Below are positions 33,346-41,307 of a stretch of 64,000 nucleotides of DNA, one piece after another. Location: NCBI RefSeq assembly GCF_041893525.1, contig NZ_CP169068.1; one strand, given 5' to 3'. The notes under the pieces were generated by a model. The model did not search any database, was not told the origin of the DNA, and worked only from the letters and a program-made list of their open reading frames with translations. A program made the translations under genes and the position numbers. Each line of letters starts with the position of its first letter. The first letter of the stretch is position 1. This DNA is from Phaeobacter bryozoorum. Lineage in GTDB: Bacteria; Pseudomonadota; Alphaproteobacteria; Rhodobacterales; Rhodobacteraceae.

Positions 33346-33386
33346 GCCCCCTCTCGCACATGCTTTGCATGTACTGTCAGGCAGCG
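33346..33386. other. extra segment with palindrome inside transposase orfB
   Basis: These bases separate codons for KPNT and KAAKGHK, which lie about one residue apart in related OrfB proteins as I recall them. A perfect inverted repeat ACATGC-TTT-GCATGT sits at 33358-33372. The origin is unknown; it could be a small insertion or a footprint. Confidence 0.55.
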
Positions 33387-33641
33387 GGTGTTGGGCTTTT
33401 GGCAGATCGGCATCAAGCCCATGAGCCGCATCAACCGTCTGATCCGTTTCGCGTTCACCAGAAGGCCTTCGTTGCGAAGATGCCAAGTCATCTGCCGAAC
33501 ACCGAAGAACGGCGTTTCCAGAAACTGCTCGCCGATCAGGCGCATTAGCGCCAGGTTCAGCACCGTCTCGCCCTTGGGCTGATAATAAAACGAAGACCGC
33601 GGGATCGACAGCAGCTTGCATTGCTTGCCAATGGGCAGATT

Positions 33642-33665
33642 GGCATTGGCATTGGCATTGGCAGG
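33642..33665. repeat. hexanucleotide repeat (ATTGGC)4 in transposase orfB
   Basis: Four perfect copies of ATTGGC on the plus strand encode an Asn-Ala run just after the OrfB start. The repeat is in frame, so changes in copy number would not shift the frame. Confidence 0.85.
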
Positions 33666-33682
33666 TCCGATCATTTTCCGCC

Positions 33683-33976
33683 TCACTTGCCGATCCAGGG
33701 TTTGAGCTTTCGTGACAAAAAATCGTTGGCAACGGCCAGCTCCCCGATCTTGGCGTGCAATTCTTTGACCTGCTCTTCATCAATCTCCGGGGTTCTCTTG
33801 CCGCCACGCTCGAATACGCCGGACGCGCCCTTCAGGAGCGCCCGCTTCCAGCTGTGGATCATCGTCGGATGAACGCCAAATTGGCTTGCCAGCTCAGCGA
33901 CAGTCCGCTCGCCCTTCAAAGCCTCAAGCGCGACCTTGGCCTTGAACTTAGGCGAATGGTTCTTCCGTTTCGACAT
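33683..33976 (-). CDS. IS3 transposase OrfA
   Basis: A 97-residue OrfA. A helix-turn-helix (SPKFKAKVALEALKGERTVAELASQFGVHPTMIHSWKRALL) that recognises the IS ends is followed by a leucine-zipper-like helix (VKELHAKIGELAVANDFL). It is intact. Its stop codon overlaps the OrfB start by 4 bases; normally a -1 frameshift makes OrfAB. With OrfB broken, OrfA alone could at most repress movement of related copies. Confidence 0.92.
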   Translation of the reverse strand: MSKRKNHSPKFKAKVALEALKGERTVAELASQFGVHPTMIHSWKRALLKGASGVFERGGKRTPEIDEEQVKELHAKIGELAVANDFLSRKLKPWIGK

Positions 33977-34156
33977 CTCTGATCTCCTCTGCGTCGAAGA
34001 TCAACAGACAGCAAATTGTAGCTTACGTCAGTGTCCGATTTTCGGGGAGTAGCTCAATTTGAACCGCTTGCCCTGCGCATTGCCTTGCTTTCGATGGGGC
34101 GGTATCCATGGTGCGGACCCGCCCTGTCGGCGCGGCCGACACCGAACGAGGATCAC

Positions 34157-34504
34157 ATGACACAGATTGAACGCAGCCACACCGGCCCCCGCATGAGCCA
34201 GATCGTCAAACATGGCGATACCATCTATCTGGCCGGTCAGGTCGGCACCGCCGGGGCCAGCGTCGCGCAGCAGACGCAGGATTGCCTCGACAATATCGAC
34301 CGGCTGCTGGCAGAGGCGGGCAGCGACAAAACACGTATCCTGCAATGCACCATCTGGCTGTCTGACATGGCTGATTTTGCTGCGATGAACGAGGTGTGGG
34401 ACGCCTGGGTGCCCGAGGGGCATACCCCGGCCCGGGCCTGCGGCGAGGCAAAGCTGGCGCGCCCCGAGTTTCTGGTGGAGATGATCGTCGTTGCCGCGGC
34501 CTGA
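34157..34504 (+). CDS. ridA: RidA/YjgF-family protein
   Basis: A 115-residue RidA-superfamily protein (GDTIYLAGQVGT, then AQQTQDCLDNIDRLLAEAGSDKTRILQCTIWL). Archetypal RidA hydrolyses reactive enamines/imines; the motif set here fits subfamilies of less certain activity, and the C-terminal arginine region reads TPARACGEAKLARPEFLVEM. The ATG at 34157 follows GAGGATCAC; an upstream start at 34031 would begin inside the IS end and is rejected. It stands alone and ends in a good terminator. Confidence 0.88.
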   Translation: MTQIERSHTGPRMSQIVKHGDTIYLAGQVGTAGASVAQQTQDCLDNIDRLLAEAGSDKTRILQCTIWLSDMADFAAMNEVWDAWVPEGHTPARACGEAKLARPEFLVEMIVVAAA

Positions 34505-34519
34505 GGCTGATAATTGCAA

Positions 34520-34546
34520 AAGGCCCCCGTCAGCGATGGGGGCCTT
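34520..34546. terminator. terminator after ridA and facing the cobalamin-type permease gene
   Basis: A 9-bp stem (AAGGCCCCC and complement) with a 9-base loop is followed by CTTT on the plus strand and TTGC on the minus strand. It lies between convergent units. Confidence 0.8.
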
Positions 34547-34564
34547 CTTTGGGATCGGGCGACC

Positions 34565-35644
34565 TTAGCGCCGCCGCAGCAGCCAGATAAAGAAGACGCC
34601 GCCGACCAGCCCGGTGACCAGCCCGATCGGCATGTCCTCTGGCGCCATCAGGGTGCGGGCGGCGATATCGGCAGAGACCAGAAACAGCCCGCCGAATAGT
34701 GCCGAGACCGGCAGCACCCGGCGGTGATCACCGCCAACGATCAGCCGCGCCACATGCGGGACGATCAGCCCGACAAAGCCGATCATTCCGGAAAAGGCCA
34801 CCATCACCCCGGTGACCAGCGCGCCGACGCAAAAGGTCATCAGCCGGAACCGCGCCACCGGTATGCCCAGGGTTGTTGCCGTTTCGTCACCGACGGTCAT
34901 CGCATTGAGATCGCCAGAGCGGGACCAGAGCCACCCCCCGCAGAGCAGCAGCACCACCAGCGGATAGGCCAGGTGGTTCCACTGCGCGAGGCCAAGCCCG
35001 CCCAGCATCCAGAACACCACGGTATGGGTGGCGCGCGGATCTCCAAGGAAAATCAGAATATTGGCGCCTGCCATGATCACAAAGGAGACCGCCACGCCAA
35101 CCAGAACCAGCCGGTCAGCGGTTGTCGCCTCGGCAAAGCGGGAGACCGCAAGGACCAGCGCGGTTGCGCCCAATGCGCCGACAAAGGCCAGCAAGGGCAC
35201 TGTGAGAAGCCCGAGAAACAACCCGGTGTGCAGCAGCGCCAGAATGGCACCAAAGGCACCGCCGGCCGAAATGCCCAGCAGATGCGGATCTGCCAGCGGG
35301 TTGCGGGTCACCGCCTGAAGGCTGGCACCCACCATGGCCAGACCGGCCCCGACCATCATCGCAAGCAGCGCGCGGGGAAACCGGATATCCCAGACGATGG
35401 CCGCCTGCCCCTTGGTCCAGCCTGCGGCGAAATCGGCGCCCGATCCGCCGCCCAGCTTGTCGGCGATGATCCCCCAGACGGAGGTCAGCGGGATGCCGAC
35501 CGCGCCCACGGAGACCGCAATCGACAGGGTCAGGGCCGTCAGCACGGCCCCGCCCAGGATCCAGGCCAGCCGCCCGCGCAGGCGCCGCCGGGCACGCGCG
35601 CTCAGGCGCGGCTCAGATGCGTGATGTGCGTCGGCTGTGGACAT
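34565..35644 (-). CDS. FecCD/BtuC-type ABC transporter permease
   Basis: A 359-residue permease with about ten helices and FecCD-family features (MVGAGLAMVGASLQAVTRNPLADPHLLGISAGGAFGA, then GFVGLIVPHVARLIVG). It is one base downstream of the binding-protein gene and is the last gene of a cobalamin-riboswitch operon. It transports a corrinoid or a metal chelate across the inner membrane. The family does not separate cobalamin from siderophore transport by sequence alone; the riboswitch favours cobalamin or a cobalt compound. Confidence 0.9.
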   Translation of the reverse strand: MSTADAHHASEPRLSARARRRLRGRLAWILGGAVLTALTLSIAVSVGAVGIPLTSVWGIIADKLGGGSGADFAAGWTKGQAAIVWDIRFPRALLAMMVGAGLAMVGASLQAVTRNPLADPHLLGISAGGAFGAILALLHTGLFLGLLTVPLLAFVGALGATALVLAVSRFAEATTADRLVLVGVAVSFVIMAGANILIFLGDPRATHTVVFWMLGGLGLAQWNHLAYPLVVLLLCGGWLWSRSGDLNAMTVGDETATTLGIPVARFRLMTFCVGALVTGVMVAFSGMIGFVGLIVPHVARLIVGGDHRRVLPVSALFGGLFLVSADIAARTLMAPEDMPIGLVTGLVGGVFFIWLLRRR

Positions 35645-35645
35645 A

Positions 35646-36626
35646 TCAGTTGCTTACCGCATCCGCGCGGGCGGCGTCAAAACCGGTGGCCAGTGTCTTG
35701 ATCGCGCGGATATTGCGCGGACCCGGTGTGGCTTCGACATATTCCAGCGTCACGAAACGGTCGTTCTTCACCGCGTCGATCTCGGCAAAGGCCGGGTTGC
35801 CCCGCATGAAGGCGCGTTTTTCCTCGGCGGTGACCGAGCCGTAGTTGACGATGACAATCACTTCGGGGTTGCGCTCGACCACGGCTTCCCAGGTGACGGT
35901 GGCCCAGCTTTTCTCCAGATCATCCATCACATTGCTGCCGCCCGCGGCCTCGATCAGCGCGGTGGGCATGGCGTATTTCCCGGCGGTAAAGGGCGAATCC
36001 TCGCCGCTGTCATAGACAAAGACCCGCAGCGGCTCACCCGCCTCGGGGCGGTCCTTGGCAAAGGCGGCAAGCTCGTCCTTATAGCCGGCCACCAGCGCCT
36101 CGGCGGTGTCCTCGACCGCAAAGATCCGGCCCAGATTCAGCAGGTCATTATACATGTCATCCATGCTGACCTTGGCTTTCTCGCCGATGTGAATGCAGCT
36201 CTCGGTCAGCTCATAGACCTTGATGTCAAACGGCGCGAGTGTCTCGGGTGTAACCTCTCCGCCCACTTTCATGCCGTAGTTCCACCCGGCAAAGTAGAAA
36301 TCCGCACCGGCGCCGATCAGCACTTCCTTGGAGGGGTATTTGGCCGATAGTTCCGGCAGCTCCGCCACGCCTGCGCGCATGACCGGATCCAGCGTTTTCC
36401 AGCCGGAAATACCGGTGTAGCCGACCATGCGGTCAGCCAGACCCAGTGCCAGCATCATTTCGGTGAGATTGACGTCGTTGGAGACCGCGCGTTTTGGCGG
36501 TGTCGCAAAACTGACACTGCGGTTGCAGCTCTGCACGGTGGTCTCGGCCTGCGCCGCCGGGGCCAGGGAGGCACCAAGTAGGGTGGCGGCAAGCAGCGGC
36601 ATCACAGTGGAAAGGCGGGCAAACAT
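35646..36626 (-). CDS. periplasmic binding protein of a cobalamin/metal-chelate ABC importer
   Basis: A 326-residue class III binding protein (Peripla_BP_2). A Sec signal (LLAATLLGASLAPAAQAE) precedes the first lobe with VSNDVNLTEMMLALGLADRMVGYTG, a long linking helix, and the second lobe (VFVYDSGEDSPFTAG). BtuF, FepB and FhuD share this fold. It is 15 bp downstream of the ATPase gene. The substrate is inferred from the riboswitch upstream of the operon. Confidence 0.88.
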   Translation of the reverse strand: MFARLSTVMPLLAATLLGASLAPAAQAETTVQSCNRSVSFATPPKRAVSNDVNLTEMMLALGLADRMVGYTGISGWKTLDPVMRAGVAELPELSAKYPSKEVLIGAGADFYFAGWNYGMKVGGEVTPETLAPFDIKVYELTESCIHIGEKAKVSMDDMYNDLLNLGRIFAVEDTAEALVAGYKDELAAFAKDRPEAGEPLRVFVYDSGEDSPFTAGKYAMPTALIEAAGGSNVMDDLEKSWATVTWEAVVERNPEVIVIVNYGSVTAEEKRAFMRGNPAFAEIDAVKNDRFVTLEYVEATPGPRNIRAIKTLATGFDAARADAVSN

Positions 36627-36641
36627 GATCAGGTGGTGTCC

Positions 36642-37427
36642 TTATGAAACAGGGAGATGAAAGGTAAGGTGATCCTGCCCGGAGGGGGCAAGTGTCTCGC
36701 GCCTCGCAGCGACGTTGAAGACCTCGCTAACGGTATCTTCGCTCAGAACGTCGCGCGGTGCGCCAAAGGCCAGCGTGCGGCCCTGCGCCATCAGCAGGAT
36801 GTCGTCGCAGACCCCGGCTGCTATGTTCAGATCATGCAGGCTGGTGATGATGGTCACGTCGAGATCCCGGATCAGCTCCAGCACATCAAGCTGATGGCGA
36901 ATGTCCAGATGGTTGGTGGGTTCGTCCAGCACCAGCAGGGCCGGCTCCTGCGCCAGCGCACGCGCCACCATGACCCGCTGACGTTCGCCGCCCGACAGGG
37001 TGCCAAAGGCACGATCAGCCATCTCGCCCAGTTCCAGACGATGGAGCATCCGGTCGACAATCGCCGCATCGCGGGCGCCCGGCGTGGCAAAACCGGACCG
37101 GTAGGGCGCGCGCCCCAGCGCGACAATCTCGGCCACGGTCAGGGCAAAATCTGTGGGTTGCTCCTGCAAGACAGCGGCAACGCGCTGCGCGGCGGCCTTG
37201 GGTGGAAGGGCCCAGATGTCGCTGTCGCCGACCTCAACCCTGCCGCTGCGCGGCTGATTGAACCGGTAGATCACCCGCAGCAGGCTGGATTTGCCGGCCC
37301 CATTCGGCCCCACCACGCCCAGCACCCGGCCCGCATCCAGATGAAAACTCGTCGGATGCAGGATCAGCGGAGCCATGCGGCCCGGCCCCCAGCTGACATC
37401 GGTCACGGTTACGGCAGCTGCGGTCAT
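36642..37427 (-). CDS. ABC transporter ATPase (BtuD/FhuC type)
   Basis: A 261-residue ATPase with Walker A GPNGAGKSS, Q-loop VLQEQPTDF, signature LSGGERQRVMVARAL, Walker B LLVLDEPTNHLD and the H-loop in ITSLHDLN. The start is placed at 37427, which overlaps the DUF1636 stop by 4 bases; a longer reading adds 36 residues inside that gene. It energises the permease for a corrinoid or metal chelate. Confidence 0.92.
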   Translation of the reverse strand: MTAAAVTVTDVSWGPGRMAPLILHPTSFHLDAGRVLGVVGPNGAGKSSLLRVIYRFNQPRSGRVEVGDSDIWALPPKAAAQRVAAVLQEQPTDFALTVAEIVALGRAPYRSGFATPGARDAAIVDRMLHRLELGEMADRAFGTLSGGERQRVMVARALAQEPALLVLDEPTNHLDIRHQLDVLELIRDLDVTIITSLHDLNIAAGVCDDILLMAQGRTLAFGAPRDVLSEDTVSEVFNVAARRETLAPSGQDHLTFHLPVS

Positions 37428-37867
37428 TCGGCAGGCTCCACCTGTTGCAGCGCCGCAGGGGCGTCGATGGCGGGCGCCGGGATCGCAGCGGCCGGGGCGG
37501 CCGGAACCAGGGCCGGGATGCGCGACAATGTGCAACGGCGCAGTTTTCCGGGGCGGTCAACCGAACTGCACCAGCCGTCAGCCAGCATCTGGTAGAGATC
37601 GGTGAAACTCAGGATATCGGCGAGATCCTCCTCGGGGCTGAGATCGCCAAAGACATAGCTTGCCTTGCCATCCGCCTGAAATCCGACGGTACAGGGATGG
37701 CTGCATCCGGCCATACAGGCCACGCCGGCAACCTCGATCGCGGCACTGCCACGCCGGTCGAGTTCACGGCGCAGGGCCGCAATCAGCTCCGGCCCCGGAC
37801 GGCTGCCCGGGGTCGCGCCCTTGCAGGATGTGCACACCAGAATACGGTGCCGTGCTGTCCCGTCCAT
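37424..37867 (-). CDS. DUF1636 ferredoxin-like metal-binding protein
   Basis: A 147-residue protein. CTSCKG near residue 12 and CMAGCSHPC near residue 51 give five cysteines arranged like the thioredoxin-like [2Fe-2S] ferredoxins, which is the DUF1636 signature. An Ala/Pro-rich C-terminal tail of about 30 residues follows. It is the first gene after a cobalamin riboswitch and is coupled to the importer ATPase. A role in cobalt or corrinoid handling is inferred. DUF1636 genes often accompany B12-regulated loci as far as I recall. Confidence 0.85.
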   Translation of the reverse strand: MDGTARHRILVCTSCKGATPGSRPGPELIAALRRELDRRGSAAIEVAGVACMAGCSHPCTVGFQADGKASYVFGDLSPEEDLADILSFTDLYQMLADGWCSSVDRPGKLRRCTLSRIPALVPAAPAAAIPAPAIDAPAALQQVEPAE

Positions 37868-37984
37868 AGCGCCCTCCGCGCAATCCGGTCAGGTGAAGAG
37901 GGGGAAGGGGATCAGCAATGCCTCAGCGCCACGCAAAATCGTCCTGCCCGCCGGAACACCCCGCCCGGTCAATAGGTTTCCAGT

Positions 37985-38140
37985 CGATGGCAGGTCTCCT
38001 GACTTGCGGGTTGCTGCGGGCCTCGGCCTTCCCGGCGCCAGCGCCAGTGGTCAATCGAGGTCGCTCACCGCTCACAGTTGCGGGGGCAGTCGCGGATTCG
38101 GCGCCTGATGGCTACACCACACCGCGTTCCCTTTTCATCC
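37985..38140 (-). ncRNA. cobalamin (AdoCbl) riboswitch
   Basis: On the minus strand, in order: AAAAGGGAA near 38136, GCCAC-side pairing, GACTGCCCCCGCAACTGTGA, the CCACTG element (complement at 38046-38051), CGGGAAGGC, and GTCAGGAGACCTGCC (complement at 37989-38003), the conserved B12 box region. It lies 118 bp upstream of the DUF1636 ATG and would shut the importer operon when cobalamin is plentiful. Confidence 0.95.
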
Positions 38141-38265
38141 CGTGACCGCTTTTGGGTCTTGGGAACCATCTCCGGTTTTGGGTAGATTTCTCGCCGGGGT
38201 TTGTAAAGGGGAAACCGTCTGCCAATGCGTGTGCCGCCAGGGCGGCGGTGGCGCAAATGCGCGCC

Positions 38266-39087
38266 TCAGGGCTCTTCGGGCTGAAGCAGTTCACCACCGG
38301 CGCCAAGCCGGGGGCGCGGCAGGTGCTGCAACAGGGTTGCCACGCGCTGGCGGCAATGCTCCCCGGTCCAGTCTGCGGGGTGAAACCGGGGCGGCAGGTC
38401 GGGGTGGCGCAGCACCACTCGCCGCCAGCGGTGCACGATCAGGGTCCGAAGCGTGGCAATCTGCGCCGGATCAAGCGCGCCTGCCTCGGTCATCTTTGGC
38501 GGTGTCAGACCGCTCAACGTGGTGTCGAGCCGGGCGCAGGCCTGTCTCAGGTCATCGGGAAACAGCCGGTCCCGCAGCCAATCGGGCACCGTCAATTCCG
38601 GCTGTTCCACCACAAGGAAATTGTCCCGACCCTGCGGCAGCGGACCGTGACCCAGCAGGGTCGAACGGTTGATCGCGACATAATTGGGCTGCTGCACCAG
38701 CGCATCCAGCGCGCTGTTCTGCCCATCCGCAGCCACCAGCAGGTGCCAGTCGGCGGGGGGCACGGTGGTTGGCGCATAGATGCGCGGGGTGACGGCGGCG
38801 GACTGGCTGCGCCCCATCGGCGTCAGGAAATGGACCGACGCCCGGCCCGAGCGTGTGCTGTCGATCCAGCCATCCTTGCGCAGCCGGTGCAGCGCCACGC
38901 GGATCGCCTCGGGCTTGATGCCCATCGGCGTGATGATCCGGGTGAGGGCGCTGCCGCCGATCTGATCCCCCTCGCGCTGCGCCAGATCGCCAAACAGCGA
39001 GACAATAATCGACCACACCCGCTGGTTCTGCGGATCGCTGAGGGCGGTTACGGCGGTGTCAAACCAGAGGGTCTGCGTGTCGGTCAT
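38266..39087 (-). CDS. paaX: PaaX-family repressor of phenylacetate genes
   Basis: A 273-residue PaaX-like regulator. An N-terminal winged helix (RVWSIIVSLFGDLAQREGDQIGGSALTRII, then KPEAIRVALHRLRKDGWI) is followed by the PaaX-type ligand domain and a C-terminal region with HRWRRVVLRHPDLPP. In E. coli PaaX represses paa genes until phenylacetyl-CoA binds. It lies 66 bp downstream of paaZ with a hairpin between, so it may also have its own promoter. The window has a second local regulator, the TetR protein after paaK. Confidence 0.9.
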   Translation of the reverse strand: MTDTQTLWFDTAVTALSDPQNQRVWSIIVSLFGDLAQREGDQIGGSALTRIITPMGIKPEAIRVALHRLRKDGWIDSTRSGRASVHFLTPMGRSQSAAVTPRIYAPTTVPPADWHLLVAADGQNSALDALVQQPNYVAINRSTLLGHGPLPQGRDNFLVVEQPELTVPDWLRDRLFPDDLRQACARLDTTLSGLTPPKMTEAGALDPAQIATLRTLIVHRWRRVVLRHPDLPPRFHPADWTGEHCRQRVATLLQHLPRPRLGAGGELLQPEEP

Positions 39088-39101
39088 ATAGAATAGATAA
39101 A

Positions 39102-39132
39102 TCGCCCGGGCCGGTTAGGCCAGACCGGGCGA
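39102..39132 (-). terminator. hairpin between paaZ and paaX
   Basis: TCGCCCGG / CCGGGCGA pair across 15 bases and are followed by TTTAT on the minus strand. This is a likely partial terminator after paaZ. Confidence 0.6.
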
Positions 39133-39153
39133 GTGTTTCACTGCAAACACCTG

Positions 39154-41184
39154 TCAGAAGGCATTCATCGTCAGCAGCTCATATTCGGCGGCAATCTCGT
39201 CGTCCTGATTGGTCAGGGTGACATGCCAGCGCACTTCGCCGTAGTCCTCGTTGCGGGGAGTTTTTTTCTTCACCGTCAGGCGCACCCTGATGCTGTCACC
39301 TGCCGAAACCGGCTTCATGAAGCGCAGGGAGTCGAGGCCGGTGTTGGCCAGAACCGGGCCTTCGTCAGGCTGCACGAACATGCCCGCCGCAAACGACAGC
39401 AGCAGGTAGCCATGCGCTACGCGGCCCGGAAAAAACGGGTTCCGCTTGGCGGCGGCGTCGTCCATGTGCGCATAGAAGGTGTCGCCGGTGAAATGGGCGA
39501 AGGTCTCGATATCCTCCAGCGTCACGGTGCGCGGTGCGGTGTGCAGGGTCTCGCCAATCGCCAGCTCGCCGAATTTACGGGTGAACGGATGTGCCGGGCC
39601 TTTGATCTCGGTGCCGCCGGGGACCCATGTCTTGCCAATCGCAGACAGGATATCGGGCGAGCCCTGAATGGCGGTGCGCTGCATGTAATGCTTGACGCCG
39701 CGCACGCCGCCCAGCTCCTCGCCACCGCCGGCACGGCCCGGGCCGCCATGCACCATGTGGGGCAGGGGGGAACCATGGCCGGTCAATTCCTTCATCGAGT
39801 CGCGGTTGTTGAAATAAAGCCGCCCGTGGTAGGCGCCAGCCCCCAGCGCGACCTCGCGGGCCACCTCAGTATCATGGGTGATGACCGAGGCGACCAGCGA
39901 GCCTTCACCGCGATTGGCGAGAGCAATCGCATGGCTCAGATCGCGGTAGCCTATGATGGTGGAGACGGGGCCGAAGGCCTCGGTGTCATGGATCCGCTGG
40001 GCATGGTCCGGGTCGGCGCAGTGGAACAGCATCGGCGGCACAAAGGCGCCGTTGTCGGAGTTTGCACCATCGACGGTGAAGTTCTCGGGATCACCAAAGA
40101 CGCGCTCAGCTTCCTGGCCGATGATCTCCGCCTTTTCCAGCACGTCACGCTTCTGGCTGTTGGAGACCAGCGCGCCCATGCGGGTGGTTTCCAGACGCGG
40201 GTCGCCGATCTGGGTTTTGGCCAGGCGGGCAGAGAGCGCCTCGATCACCGCGTCCACCTGCGCCTGCGGCGCGATGATGCGGCGGATGGCGGTGCATTTC
40301 TGACCTGCCTTGGTGGTCATCTCACGGCTGACCTCCTTGACGAACAGGTCAAACTCCGGCGTGCCGGGCTGCGCGTCCGGTCCCAGGATCGACGCGTTGA
40401 GGCTGTCCTGTTCGGCCACGAAACGGACCGAGTTTTCCAGGATCACCGGGTTCGCCCGCAGCTTCAGCGCGGTCTGCGCCGAGCCGGTGAAACTGACCAC
40501 ATCCTGCATGGTCAGATGGTCCAGCATGTCACCGAGGCCGCCGGACACCAGCTGTAGTGCCCCGTCGGGCAGGAGGCCCGAGTCCAGCATCAGCCGCACC
40601 GCCAGCTCGGTGACATAGCAGGTGGCGGTCGCCGGTTTCACGATGGCTGGAACCCCCGCGAGCAGGGTCGGCGCCAGCTTCTCCAGCATCCCCCAGACCG
40701 GGAAGTTGAAGGCGTTGATATGCACTGCAACCCCTTGCAAAGGCGTGCAGATATGCTGACCGAGGAAGGTGCCGTTGCGGGAGAGCTGCTCCACATCGCC
40801 GTCCAGATAAACATGCCCGTCCGGCATTTCGCGGCGCCCCTTGGAGGCGAAGACGAACATGGTGCCGATGCCGCCGTCGATGTCGATCATGTGGTCGGAC
40901 TGGGTGGCACCGGTGTCAAAGCTGAGATCATAGAGCGCCTGCTTGTGCTGGTTCAGGTGGCCTGCCAGCGCCTTCAGCATCCGGGCGCGGTCGTGGAATG
41001 TCAGCTTGCGTAAAGAGGGACCGCCCACCGTGCGGGCATGGTCGAGCATCGCCTGCACATCCAGCGCATCATTGCCGGCCTGGGCGAGAGGTGCGCCGGT
41101 AATGGCGCTGGCGATGTTGCGCGCGCCAGCCCCCGGTGCAACCCATTGGCCCGCAACAAAGCTGGAAACATCAAGAAGGCTCAT
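39154..41184 (-). CDS. paaZ: bifunctional oxepin-CoA hydrolase / 3-oxo-5,6-dehydrosuberyl-CoA semialdehyde dehydrogenase
   Basis: A 676-residue fusion. The N-terminal aldehyde dehydrogenase domain (1 to about 520) has FTGSAQTALKLR, the later KAGQKCTAIRRI with the catalytic Cys, and related motifs. The C-terminal MaoC-type hydratase domain (about 540-676) has FTGDTFYAHMDDAAAKRNPFF and GRVAHGYLL. PaaZ opens the oxepin-CoA ring and oxidises the semialdehyde in phenylacetate degradation. Its length matches E. coli PaaZ (681). ATG 41184 follows AAAGGA; the reading frame stays open far upstream over the divergent paaG, which is a shadow. Confidence 0.95.
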   Translation of the reverse strand: MSLLDVSSFVAGQWVAPGAGARNIASAITGAPLAQAGNDALDVQAMLDHARTVGGPSLRKLTFHDRARMLKALAGHLNQHKQALYDLSFDTGATQSDHMIDIDGGIGTMFVFASKGRREMPDGHVYLDGDVEQLSRNGTFLGQHICTPLQGVAVHINAFNFPVWGMLEKLAPTLLAGVPAIVKPATATCYVTELAVRLMLDSGLLPDGALQLVSGGLGDMLDHLTMQDVVSFTGSAQTALKLRANPVILENSVRFVAEQDSLNASILGPDAQPGTPEFDLFVKEVSREMTTKAGQKCTAIRRIIAPQAQVDAVIEALSARLAKTQIGDPRLETTRMGALVSNSQKRDVLEKAEIIGQEAERVFGDPENFTVDGANSDNGAFVPPMLFHCADPDHAQRIHDTEAFGPVSTIIGYRDLSHAIALANRGEGSLVASVITHDTEVAREVALGAGAYHGRLYFNNRDSMKELTGHGSPLPHMVHGGPGRAGGGEELGGVRGVKHYMQRTAIQGSPDILSAIGKTWVPGGTEIKGPAHPFTRKFGELAIGETLHTAPRTVTLEDIETFAHFTGDTFYAHMDDAAAKRNPFFPGRVAHGYLLLSFAAGMFVQPDEGPVLANTGLDSLRFMKPVSAGDSIRVRLTVKKKTPRNEDYGEVRWHVTLTNQDDEIAAEYELLTMNAF

Positions 41185-41249
41185 GAGCGCGATCCTTTGC
41201 ATCTGAACCAATGTGGTTCGGTCTGAGGTGAGAAGCTTCAAATATATTG

Positions 41250-41263
41250 ACCAACCGGTCGGT
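41250..41263. promoter_or_regulatory. candidate TetR operator in the paaZ/paaG divergent promoter
   Basis: ACCAACCGGTCGGT is a near-perfect 14-bp palindrome (one mismatched pair), centred 51 bp upstream of the paaG ATG and 72 bp upstream of that of paaZ. On the minus strand it lies between a TTGCAT -35-like and an AATATA -10-like element with a 17-bp spacing, so binding should block paaZ. Confidence 0.55.
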
Positions 41264-41307
41264 TTATGCAAGGTCTTTGTTAACACATGTACGAGGGAGG
41301 CGCTGTG

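Larger units (their letters stand above)
32773..33686 (-). pseudogene. IS3 transposase OrfB, disrupted by a roughly 38-bp insertion
   Basis: The N-terminal part (from GTG 33686 overlapping the orfA stop) reads through CKLLSIPRSSFYYQPKGE to QKPNT. The integrase core then continues in another frame from KAAKGHKTYPYLLRG, through DITCQ, NTDQGSQFTS and WRSLKYE, to the stop at 32773. The DDE residues are seen in ADIT, NTDQGSQ and the later ERLWR glutamate. Between the halves lie about 38 unexpected bases (33346-33386) containing a 15-base palindrome. Without a compensating shift, no full OrfB or OrfAB can be made. Confidence 0.85.
32734..34056 (-). mobile_element. IS3-family insertion sequence, 1323 bp, broken transposase
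   Basis: The ends carry inverted repeats starting TGAGCTACTCCCC (32734-32746, and the complement at 34044-34056), imperfect after 13 bases. They are flanked by the 3-bp direct repeat ATT (32731-32733 and 34057-34059), the target duplication expected for IS3. Inside are orfA and a damaged orfB in the usual overlapping frames. The element is inserted between the BMP gene's upstream region and the ridA-like gene. Confidence 0.92.

Noticed and set aside
33642..33665. Short tandem repeat as a CRISPR array
   Set aside because: The units are contiguous 6-mers without spacers and lie inside a coding frame.
34031..34156. Longer start for the ridA-like gene
   Set aside because: It would begin inside the right end of the IS element; ATG 34157 has a clear Shine-Dalgarno and the family's length.
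39133..40557. 474-codon plus-strand open frame
   Set aside because: It is antisense to paaZ with no recognisable domain and no ribosome site.
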